DNA of 31,779 nucleotides from a virus. The position numbers were made by a program, and so were the translations under genes. The DNA lies in the IMG/VR virus record IMGVR_UViG_3300050821_008324, positions 1 through 31,779 of that record; one strand, 5' to 3'. This document shows, in pieces, positions 13,607 through 20,461 of the stretch (positions are counted from its first letter, which is position 1; each line of letters opens with the position of its first letter). The notes beneath the pieces are model-generated. The model was not told the origin of the DNA and did not search any database. It saw nothing but the letters and a program-made list of their open reading frames with translations.

Positions 13607-15957
13607 TGTCACTCAAAACCATGGGGCCAATCGTTGACGTGGTCATTCCTAAGCCGGGAGAGAATCCTTATCTTAAGATTCGTGGGATGTATGGTATCGG
13701 CGATTGCATTTTTCAGCGAGCCGTTATTCGCGAGTTGATGAAAACGCGCACCGTCGTTCTCGAGACGTACTATTCGGATATGTACGATGATTTGGTTGCC
13801 AATGGGCTAAAGCTAAACATCGTCAAAGATCGTGGCCGAATTGCAGACTCTGCGAACCGATCCTTAAACCAAAAAGGCATGCCTCCGATCAGTGCGTACC
13901 GCGCAGATCAGTTGAAGGTCTCATACACTCCACAAGAAATATTGCGATGTGGCTCTATCCTTGCCGCAATGTACGATTCCGTCAAGCTACGCATGCCCGC
14001 ACAACCTGATTTTTCTATACCGATCAAACAAGAGTGGATAAACGCGTGGCAGTCATTTCTGAGAGAGCGAGGCATTGTTACTGATAAACCAATCGCTGTG
14101 TATCGCCCTATTTGTTTGAACACGGCGTGGACTGCTCCTGCACGCGCACCAGATCCGATCATCTATTCGACGCTGTTTCAAACAATCAAGAATAAATTTT
14201 TTTGGGTATCGATCGCAGATCTGAAAGACGAAAAGAGAACAAACAAAAAAGAGTGGATCGTTGGCAAGCACGAAAAGGTTGATCTTCATCTAGAGGGTGG
14301 AGAACTTGATTTCAAGACGCTGTGTGGACTATTCGCGTCGAGCAGTATGATTTATTCGAACCCGGGCTTCGTACCTGTACTCGCGCAAGCTTTGGGAACA
14401 CCCGTCATCGTGGTGTATGGGGCAAATGAATCTTTCAGGACGACCAACGCAGTTGGGAAGCATCTCGCAAAGACGCTGCCGATCGAATTGGACAAGCCGT
14501 GTGAGCATCATGCACAAACGTGCGCCTGCTTGAAAACGATAACAGTAGCACCAGCGAAAAAGAAGGTGCTCGAATTTACGGAGAGCGTGTTGACCAAATT
14601 TGAATCTAAGCCTCTAATCAAGCCCCGCGTCCTGATCTACGGGACGATGTATAACGATACGCCCGAGCGTTGGCAGTTGGTGCAATTGTGGGCACGGCAT
14701 CATGCGAAGGTAAACCCGGGCGTGCGGCTGCTTCTGATCGATAGCAAGTCTCCACTTTATTCCACAGATCCAATAGAAGCAGACGTATGGACCTTCCCTG
14801 ACAACATTGGTCATTTGTCGCGCAATGGACTAAAGGGCGCGAAGTCGTCGGGACGTGATGGTTGGGGACGCGCAATGTGCAAGGGCCTCGAGATGGCGAT
14901 TGAGGCTGACTATGATTACGCCGTCCATATCGAAAGCGACAGCCTCTTCAAACATCCTGTGATGCCGATCATTGAACGGATGAAGCGAGAAGAACTCGTG
15001 TTCCTGTCACCACCTGTGAAAGGCACGAAGTCTCTTGAGACGGGTTGGTTCGAGACTGGTTTGATGTTCTTCGACGTGAAGTGGGCTCGGGATTTCGGTT
15101 TCATCAAGAGGTACAATTGGCCAGGACGTCAGCCGTCACCTACACCTGAGCGTGTTATCTATAGCATCATTAATGATAATGTGGAAAAAAAGAAATGGGA
15201 ATTTGTCAATTGGGGAGCGTTGCGAGGCGACAAGCAGCAGATCAACGAGAGCAACATTGGTCAATTGGATTGGGTAACACACGTCCGCAATCCTGTGGGA
15301 ATGGACGATATTCCCTTGTATAAAAAGTTTTCAGAAGCTTCGACAGCCGGGACCTCGCCCGAAGTAACGGCTGGCACATCCGCGTCCGGGGGCAATGCGG
15401 GAAGAAATGCCCCCACTAACATCGTTAAGCTGAACCTTGGTTGTGGCACGAACAAGCTTGATGGCTGGGTCAATCATGATGCAGACGTGAACATCACGCG
15501 GCGATTACCATGGGCTGATCGTCACGCCGATTTCATTTTTGCGGAGCATGTTGTCGAGCACATCAATCTTCACCAGGCCTTGGCCTTTTTCAAGGAGTGT
15601 CTTCGTGTTCTTAAGCCGGGCGGTGTTCTCAGGATTACGGTACCATCTCTTGAGCTTATTTTTGAGAATGGGAATGATCCAGAATATCTTGAGTTCCTCC
15701 ACTCGCACAAGTGGGCGCCGACGAAAGACCTTCGTGGTGCAATGCATGCCATTCTATATTGCCACGGCCATCAGATGGCTTGGACTGGTGATCTGCTTCG
15801 CTACTGTTTGTACTATTGCGGTTATGGCGAGACCGTGGTTACCTCGCCCGGCAAATCGTCGCGCAAAGAATTGGTCGGCGTCGAGGGGCACGGTAAGGTG
15901 ATTGGCGAGAAGTTCAATCGCATTGAGAGCGTTTCAGTCGAGGCGTGGAAGCCGTGA
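13606..15957 (+). CDS. Three-domain glycosyltransferase-glycosyltransferase-methyltransferase
   Basis: 783 residues. Domain 1 (about 20-335) resembles heptosyltransferase/GT9 folds: GMYGIGDCIFQRAVI near 28-42 at the start, and a nucleotide-sugar-side motif NPGFVPVLAQALGTPVIVVYG near 250-270. Domain 2 (about 340-575) looks like a GT-A transferase with HIESDSLF (about 440-447), a DxD-like metal site. A Thr/Ser/Gly/Ala linker (about 577-606) leads to domain 3 (about 607-783), a class I SAM methyltransferase with LNLGCGTNKLDGW and EHVVEHI. One chain could therefore add two sugars and methylate the product. The acceptor is unknown; virion proteins or host surface glycan are candidates. It follows the lectin-like genes directly. 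Confidence 0.82.
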   Translation: MSLKTMGPIVDVVIPKPGENPYLKIRGMYGIGDCIFQRAVIRELMKTRTVVLETYYSDMYDDLVANGLKLNIVKDRGRIADSANRSLNQKGMPPISAYRADQLKVSYTPQEILRCGSILAAMYDSVKLRMPAQPDFSIPIKQEWINAWQSFLRERGIVTDKPIAVYRPICLNTAWTAPARAPDPIIYSTLFQTIKNKFFWVSIADLKDEKRTNKKEWIVGKHEKVDLHLEGGELDFKTLCGLFASSSMIYSNPGFVPVLAQALGTPVIVVYGANESFRTTNAVGKHLAKTLPIELDKPCEHHAQTCACLKTITVAPAKKKVLEFTESVLTKFESKPLIKPRVLIYGTMYNDTPERWQLVQLWARHHAKVNPGVRLLLIDSKSPLYSTDPIEADVWTFPDNIGHLSRNGLKGAKSSGRDGWGRAMCKGLEMAIEADYDYAVHIESDSLFKHPVMPIIERMKREELVFLSPPVKGTKSLETGWFETGLMFFDVKWARDFGFIKRYNWPGRQPSPTPERVIYSIINDNVEKKKWEFVNWGALRGDKQQINESNIGQLDWVTHVRNPVGMDDIPLYKKFSEASTAGTSPEVTAGTSASGGNAGRNAPTNIVKLNLGCGTNKLDGWVNHDADVNITRRLPWADRHADFIFAEHVVEHINLHQALAFFKECLRVLKPGGVLRITVPSLELIFENGNDPEYLEFLHSHKWAPTKDLRGAMHAILYCHGHQMAWTGDLLRYCLYYCGYGETVVTSPGKSSRKELVGVEGHGKVIGEKFNRIESVSVEAWKP

Positions 15958-16166
15958 TGTTTACTGTTGTCAAGAGAAACAAGCGGATGTGGATAGATCA
16001 GGATGGACAACCATCATACACACCGCCGAACTTCATTCGGTTGTCGTCCAGGTTTCCGTTGCAGTGTCTCGCGGCGGTCTTAAACGCCGTGGAGCATCGC
16101 GACATTAATCTCATTGTTGAATTCGAAGCGCTTTACAATTCCCGCAAGCCAAAGGCAGTCAAATGA
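15957..16166 (+). CDS. Hypothetical small protein
   Basis: 69 residues from ATG 15957, which shares one base with the upstream stop; GTG 15954 gives one more residue and a GTGA overlap. The N-terminal half is basic and beta-rich (VVKRNKRMWIDQDG), the rest helical. No domain recognised. ATGA overlap with the next gene. Confidence 0.5.
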   Translation: MFTVVKRNKRMWIDQDGQPSYTPPNFIRLSSRFPLQCLAAVLNAVEHRDINLIVEFEALYNSRKPKAVK

Positions 16167-16420
16167 CAATCGTAAAATTTAAAAAGGGTGACTCAACATT
16201 CATGAAGTGTGTTGGCTATGGCTATACCACATATGAAGAGTGTGAAGAGGTCGTTTCAGTTAGCAAGGGCCAGATCAAATTGGAAAACAGGGATTATCCA
16301 TTTGATGCGGCGACGGGCAAGCAGATTTGCGATCTTCCAGACCTTGGGCTGAAGGTCACCCTATGTGTCACCACAGAGGAAATAGCCCGCGCAAAAAAAT
16401 ATATTAAAGACAATGCATGA
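16163..16420 (+). CDS. Hypothetical small beta-rich protein
   Basis: 85 residues, beginning MTIVKFKKGDSTF, with four cysteines (about 16, 27, 56 and 68). A predicted small beta domain ends in a short helix (TEEIARAKKYIKDNA). Coupled by ATGA overlaps to both neighbours. No family recognised. Confidence 0.5.
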   Translation: MTIVKFKKGDSTFMKCVGYGYTTYEECEEVVSVSKGQIKLENRDYPFDAATGKQICDLPDLGLKVTLCVTTEEIARAKKYIKDNA

Positions 16421-17007
16421 AAGTAGCTCTTGTCATAGGCCGCGCTGCGGGAACGTGGGAAGAGGTTGCGGCCGCGACGAGATTGGTCGGGCAACATCAT
16501 GGTCCATTTGATGAAGTGGTGGCGGTAAATGACTCTGGTTTTATTTATCCACGCGTGGACCATTGGGTTTCGTTTCATGGGGACAAGTTCGAAGAGTGGA
16601 CACGCAAGCGCAGGGAGCGTGGATATGAGCCAGCGAAACTTTGGACTTCCACCTACGGACGAAAAGAATCCGCGTATGAAAAGAAGCTCGGTCGTTTCGG
16701 TGTTCAGCGAATACATTACACTGGTGGTGGCAGCAGTGGTTTGGTTGCTGTTTTGGTTGCTCTCGTCCATCTTCAGTGTTCTCATATTATCTGCTGCGGT
16801 GTGCCTTTGGATGCTGAACGCGGTCACTACAACGAAGAAGGACCGTGGAAGGAAGCGATAAAACATCGCGGGGCGTGGAGAGACCAAATGCATAATCTCT
16901 CTCCATACGTTCGCAGCATGTCGGGCTGGACAGCATATGTGCTTGGCATGCCCAACGAGGCGTGGTTGCGTGAGCAACACACAATGCGGACGATCGTACT
17001 AACATGA
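16417..17007 (+). CDS. MptE-like / Rossmann-type protein, possible glycan enzyme
   Basis: 196 residues. A Rossmann-like start (MKVALVIGRAAG) precedes WVSFHGDKFEEW (about 46-57), and a conserved YTGGGSSGLVAVLVAL stretch (about 100-115) is followed by IICCGVPLD (about 123-131). The GGSSG...A...CGVP arrangement is like MptE-like/DUF115 proteins often found in glycan-modification loci, where related proteins act in motility-associated glycosylation. Position between the three-domain transferase and the TylF-like methyltransferase supports a glycan role, but the reaction is not defined. Confidence 0.55.
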   Translation: MKVALVIGRAAGTWEEVAAATRLVGQHHGPFDEVVAVNDSGFIYPRVDHWVSFHGDKFEEWTRKRRERGYEPAKLWTSTYGRKESAYEKKLGRFGVQRIHYTGGGSSGLVAVLVALVHLQCSHIICCGVPLDAERGHYNEEGPWKEAIKHRGAWRDQMHNLSPYVRSMSGWTAYVLGMPNEAWLREQHTMRTIVLT

Positions 17008-17192
17008 TGGAGCGACAGTCGATGACACAGGAGCAGCAAATACGAAAGTTTCTGGCACATTGGACCAGCGAGCCTGTGACTATACGGCAGGGGAGGATGC
17101 CGGATCAATATGAAGTATCAATTGCTGGACGTCCGGGATTGGTGCGTGTATCGCCGGATGGCGATGTGCAATGGATTTACGGTGAGATGTGA
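17004..17192 (+). CDS. Hypothetical small protein
   Basis: 62 residues from ATGATG 17004 (ATGA overlap); a start at ATG 17022 (MTQEQQIRKFL) is also possible because ATGGAG provides a purine-rich site before it. The C-terminal half (YEVSIAGRPGLVRVSPDGDVQW) predicts a small beta hairpin. Its stop directly touches the next ATG. Function unknown. Confidence 0.5.
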   Translation: MMERQSMTQEQQIRKFLAHWTSEPVTIRQGRMPDQYEVSIAGRPGLVRVSPDGDVQWIYGEM

Positions 17193-17789
17193 ATGGCCAG
17201 CCTCTACGAAAAATATCAAGATTATACACTGTGCAATGAGCCGGTGTTCGAAGCCAATCTCACGCTTGCGGGTGAAGTCAGAGAGGTACCTGGCGATTTG
17301 GTTGAGTGTGGTGTTTGGAAAGGCGGAATGATCGCCGCAATATATGAGCGGCTCCGCCAACGTCGTCAGGTACATTTGTTCGATAGCTTTCAAGGATTGC
17401 CCAAGGCGGAGACGATCGATGGTCCCGCGGCAATGCGTTGGCAGCAAAGCAGCGCTGACAATTGCATGGTGAATTCAGGCTTTGCGATCTCTGCTATGGA
17501 GATGGCGCATTGCCGAACGTATGAGGTGCATGAAGGCTGGTTCCATGACACTCTGATCCACTACGAAGGATCGATTGCCCTGCTTCGATTGGATGCAGAT
17601 TGGTATGAGTCGACGTGGCAGTGTTTGGAACTTTTGTTCAACAGGGTTGTTAAGAATGGTATCATCATCATAGACGACTATTATGTGTGGGATGGATGTG
17701 CGCGGGCAGTTCATGAATTTCTGTCCAACAAGGATTTGACAGAGAGGATTGAGCAAGCGGGTAACGTGGCCTTTATGAGGAAGCTATGA
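17193..17789 (+). CDS. TylF/MycF-type O-methyltransferase
   Basis: 198 residues. It matches the macrocin O-methyltransferase family (TylF): DLVECGVWKGG (35-45, SAM-binding), LFDSFQGLP (62-70), LRLDADWYEST (131-141) and IIIIDDY (157-163), with Asp ligands for the Mg2+ this family needs. Known members methylate sugar hydroxyls, and related ones occur in glycan clusters. Here it probably methylates the sugar placed by a neighbouring transferase, which is inference. Slightly shorter than biosynthetic TylF (about 250 residues) but the core motifs are complete. Confidence 0.85.
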   Translation: MASLYEKYQDYTLCNEPVFEANLTLAGEVREVPGDLVECGVWKGGMIAAIYERLRQRRQVHLFDSFQGLPKAETIDGPAAMRWQQSSADNCMVNSGFAISAMEMAHCRTYEVHEGWFHDTLIHYEGSIALLRLDADWYESTWQCLELLFNRVVKNGIIIIDDYYVWDGCARAVHEFLSNKDLTERIEQAGNVAFMRKL

Positions 17790-18058
17790 CCGTTAAGCTC
17801 CATTATAAGAACTCGACACATTCCGCAACTTATAGCCTTGTCTGCAATCTATTGCGGGATTGCGCTAAAGCCGGGAACCTCAGCAAGATGGAAACGCTTG
17901 CCATCGCTGCAAATTTGGTAGGCAAGCTGATGGCGATGCAAGATTCCACGTATGATAAAGAGTTACTGCAAACACTCGTTGCTGAAAACATCGAACTTGG
18001 ATTCATGCAATGTCGAGAGCAATTGCTGACCACGGTCGAAGTTTCAGGAACAGCATAG
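17786..18058 (+). CDS. Hypothetical helical protein
   Basis: 90 residues, predicted helical through most of its length (NLLRDCAKAGNLSKMETLAIAANLVGKLMAM). Coupled to the methyltransferase by an ATGA overlap. No domain recognised. Confidence 0.55.
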   Translation: MTVKLHYKNSTHSATYSLVCNLLRDCAKAGNLSKMETLAIAANLVGKLMAMQDSTYDKELLQTLVAENIELGFMQCREQLLTTVEVSGTA

Positions 18059-18068
18059 GGGATTGAAA

Positions 18069-18167
18069 ATGGATATGGGGTTATGGGAGATCGTTGAGAT
18101 TTCGTTTTTGTGTGGGGCTGCGTCTCTGCTGATCATTGTGGCGTGTCTGATCATGATGAACGGTTGA
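18069..18167 (+). CDS. Tiny membrane peptide (32 aa)
   Basis: 32 residues with one long hydrophobic segment (about 10-30, FLCGAASLLIIVACLIMM). A clear AGGGGA site precedes the ATG at 18069. Its stop meets the next possible ATG in a TGATG junction. Function unknown. Confidence 0.45.
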   Translation: MDMGLWEIVEISFLCGAASLLIIVACLIMMNG

Positions 18168-18184
18168 TGGAGGACATTTATCCA

Positions 18185-18361
18185 ATGCCAAGATGCAGCT
18201 CATGCATCTATTGGAACCGCTCAGCTATCGTGCCAGATCCAAAAAATGGTAACGCTGGTCGAGCTCAATGTCTTAAAGATGGTGAGTGGCGACTTGGTAG
18301 TGAGAAGTGCTCAGAGTTCAAACGGGGCAAGTCGATCGACTGGGGAATGTATGGTGGCTGA
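18185..18361 (+). CDS. Small four-Cys zinc-binding candidate
   Basis: 58 residues from ATG 18185, preceded by a good GGAGG; ATG 18167 in the same frame (TGATG junction) would add six residues. Cysteines at 4, 7, 29 and 42 (CSSC, AQC and EKC) and a YW pair form a four-Cys pattern like small phage zinc proteins. The 3' end overlaps the start of the minor head gene. Function unknown. Confidence 0.55.
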   Translation: MPRCSSCIYWNRSAIVPDPKNGNAGRAQCLKDGEWRLGSEKCSEFKRGKSIDWGMYGG

Positions 18362-19367
18362 CGTATTAGTCAAAGCTGACGACAATGCGAAGGACGCACG
18401 CCAGAAGTGGTTCGATCTTCTTGCGGACGAGGGTTATACCGTTAAGCGCTCCTTCTTTCGTTTCGTCAACTCGATCCAATCGTCCATGTCTGACAATCAG
18501 ATCATGCGCTGGATCTATGAAAAGGACCTGAAGGGCTTCATCGAGCATATCCAGCATTTCCTTGGTGAGTTCGCTGACGAGCTCCCCGAGGTCTACGTTC
18601 GCGCGGCAACCAATGAAATCAAGCGACTGTCAGAACCAGGTAGGTTCGGGATCGGCAAGGATCGCGTCAATTTTGACAAGGGTAATCGACGCGCTGCACG
18701 CGCAATGGAACGTTCCCGATTACGATTGATCAGGGAAATCAATACCAGTCAACGGGAATCAATCAAGGAGGCAATCAGTGACTCCATTCGAAGAGGCGTG
18801 GGACCGCGTGCGGCAGCGAGACAATTTCGTGAGGCAATTGGTCTTACAAGAAATCAGGTTAGGGCCGTCAACAATTATCAGTCACTCCTGGAGAGAACGT
18901 CAGGCGAAGCTCTCAACAGAGCCCTCCGTGACGCTCGCTTTGATCGAACTGTTGAGCGTGCAATCGACAATGGGGACCTCCTGTCAGGAAAACAAATAGA
19001 AAAGATGGTGCAGCGATACGCATTGAACATGCGCAACCATCGTGCCGAAACGATCGCGCGCACCGAGACCATGCGAACGTTGAATGAAGGCAAGCAGGAA
19101 TCATGGAAGCAGATCGCCGAACAACTAGGCATGAACTATGATGACGTTGAGCGGACATGGGTTGCAACGTTGGACGATCGAACGCGCGACACGCATGCTG
19201 AAATGAACGGGCAGACCGTGACTGGAATGGAAACGCCATTTGAGTCACCATCAGGGGAAGAATTGCTATATCCAGGAGATCCGTTTGCTGACGGCGCAGA
19301 AACGATCAATTGCCGTTGCACGTTGGTCGTCAAATTCCCATCGAGTAAGATGCGGATGAATAAATGA
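18351..19367 (+). CDS. Minor head / head morphogenesis protein (Mu gpF, SPP1 gp7 type)
   Basis: 338 residues from ATG 18351, selected over far-upstream in-frame starts because GGGGA precedes it and because the upstream stretch overlaps another gene. The C-terminal domain has the PF04233 signature: TLDDRTRDTHAEMNGQ (about 278-293), PGDPF and NCRCTL near 313-327. The N-terminal part is helical and probably contacts the portal. These proteins help procapsid assembly and may be ejected with DNA. They normally sit next to the portal gene; here about 13 kb lies between them. Confidence 0.88.
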   Translation: MVADVLVKADDNAKDARQKWFDLLADEGYTVKRSFFRFVNSIQSSMSDNQIMRWIYEKDLKGFIEHIQHFLGEFADELPEVYVRAATNEIKRLSEPGRFGIGKDRVNFDKGNRRAARAMERSRLRLIREINTSQRESIKEAISDSIRRGVGPRAAARQFREAIGLTRNQVRAVNNYQSLLERTSGEALNRALRDARFDRTVERAIDNGDLLSGKQIEKMVQRYALNMRNHRAETIARTETMRTLNEGKQESWKQIAEQLGMNYDDVERTWVATLDDRTRDTHAEMNGQTVTGMETPFESPSGEELLYPGDPFADGAETINCRCTLVVKFPSSKMRMNK

Positions 19368-19696
19368 TCAAGATTAAAAAGAAGCCTGGCCGTCCGAAGA
19401 TCTACACGGATGACGTTAAGCTATTGCTTCCTGTTTGGCTTGATCAGGGCGAGGCGTTGGAATCAATTGCGAAGCGCATTGGCACAACTACGATCGCGCT
19501 ACAACGTTATTGCTGGTCCAATCAGATTTCTTTGAACAAGAAAAGAGATCGATGGATCGTGCGATTGCCTACAGACGTGGTCGACAAATTGAGGGAGCGC
19601 GCGGCTGAGCGTCGTGTCACGCCTACAGAGCTTGTGACGCAATTGGTGCAGATCATATTGGTTGATGATTTATTCGAAGCGCTGCTTGATGGTTAG
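19364..19696 (+). CDS. HTH plus ribbon-helix-helix DNA-binding protein
   Basis: 110 residues. A basic KKPGRPKIY start (about 6-14, AT-hook-like) is followed by a helix-turn-helix candidate, ESIAKRIGTTTIALQRYC (about 33-50). The second half, RWIVRLPTDVVDKLRERAAERRVTPTELVTQLV (about 63-95), has the beta-strand/helix/helix pattern of MetJ/Arc proteins. A two-part DNA-binding regulator is likely, possibly of late transcription. ATGA overlap with the minor head gene. Confidence 0.65.
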   Translation: MIKIKKKPGRPKIYTDDVKLLLPVWLDQGEALESIAKRIGTTTIALQRYCWSNQISLNKKRDRWIVRLPTDVVDKLRERAAERRVTPTELVTQLVQIILVDDLFEALLDG

Positions 19697-19865
19697 GTTT
19701 TGGACGCTAATCTGGTTTGGCTGTCTTGTCGTGCTGCTGCCCTTTGTGCTGCTCGTCAGGCTGTCGGTGTTTGTCAAATTAGATTGGATTGTCAGTTGGA
19801 TATTGTTTCCGCTTGCGCCGTTTGGATGGTTGGCCGGATATGCTTACAAGAGAATGCAGACATAA
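19689..19865 (+). CDS. Small two-segment membrane protein
   Basis: 58 residues from ATG 19689, overlapping the regulator by eight bases. Two hydrophobic segments (about 5-28 and 33-51) with a short polar tail (YKRMQT). Of all the tiny membrane proteins here its size and charge make a holin most thinkable, but there is no endolysin beside it. Confidence 0.5.
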   Translation: MVRFWTLIWFGCLVVLLPFVLLVRLSVFVKLDWIVSWILFPLAPFGWLAGYAYKRMQT

Positions 19866-19964
19866 CTTCAGGTCCTCGGAAAAGTGGGATTGGTATTGGC
19901 TGGCGAATAATTTAAAAAATTCGTTGCCCATGGAGGGCGGTTTATCTCGTCCGTTAGCTTAGCG

Positions 19965-20141
19965 ATGTTTTTCATGTTGACCAATCGCGAACACCTGATG
20001 ATCGCGGACCTCATGGAAGAGATGAGAGCCACCCGCAAAGACATCAAAGAATTCAAAGCGGCGCTCATTCTTGAATTGAACGATTTCAAGAATGCGTTGG
20101 TCAGGGCGACAATCGTAAACCCTCCGCAGCCAACGAAGTAG
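19965..20141 (+). CDS. Hypothetical helical protein
   Basis: 58 residues. ATG 19965 is the first start after the in-frame stop at 19908-19910. The sequence is helical (LMIADLMEEMRATRKDIKEF) with heptad-like spacing and ends in PPQPTK. The 99 bases before it (19866-19964) hold no gene; they are AT-rich near 19905-19920 but contain no convincing promoter. GTG of the next gene follows after five bases. Confidence 0.45.
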   Translation: MFFMLTNREHLMIADLMEEMRATRKDIKEFKAALILELNDFKNALVRATIVNPPQPTK

Positions 20142-20146
20142 CACGA

Positions 20147-20461
20147 GTGTCTGTTGAAGCGGGCAAACGATTAGAAGAATTTCTCAGAGAAGCCGTAGAC
20201 AAATTTGGAGTGATCCCGATGGTTGACACGGGCGCAAAGCAAGGCATTCAAAGCCTTAACGACGTGATGGCTGAGATCAAGGACATGCTCAGCAATTCGA
20301 TGAATGGTGTCAAGGCGCAGATGCTAGAGCAGGGCAAGCGCATGGCGTCGGAGTATCAAGAGAACGGCCAACTCGTCGTCAAGAAGATGCAAGAGCAGCA
20401 TGACGACGCCATGCACCAGTTCAATGATCTCCTCGGCAACGAGCGCGCGGGCGACCATTGA
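20147..20461 (+). CDS. Hypothetical coiled-coil protein
   Basis: 104 residues from GTG 20147, the only start in range. Long amphipathic helices run from about 5-20 and 40-95 (QEQHDDAMHQFNDLL near the end), so a coiled-coil or scaffold-like assembly role is plausible. Its stop overlaps the TTG of the next gene (TTGA), implying coupled synthesis with the 2H/XkdF protein. Confidence 0.5.
   Translation: MSVEAGKRLEEFLREAVDKFGVIPMVDTGAKQGIQSLNDVMAEIKDMLSNSMNGVKAQMLEQGKRMASEYQENGQLVVKKMQEQHDDAMHQFNDLLGNERAGDH

Noticed and set aside
16294-16980. Minus-strand open frame (228 residues) opposite the MptE-like gene
   Set aside because: No domain, no binding site, and the plus strand has a supported gene with conserved motifs in the same place.
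19866-19964. Promoter in the 99-base gap before 19965
   Set aside because: AT-rich stretch is present but no -35/-10 pair with acceptable spacing could be found by eye.
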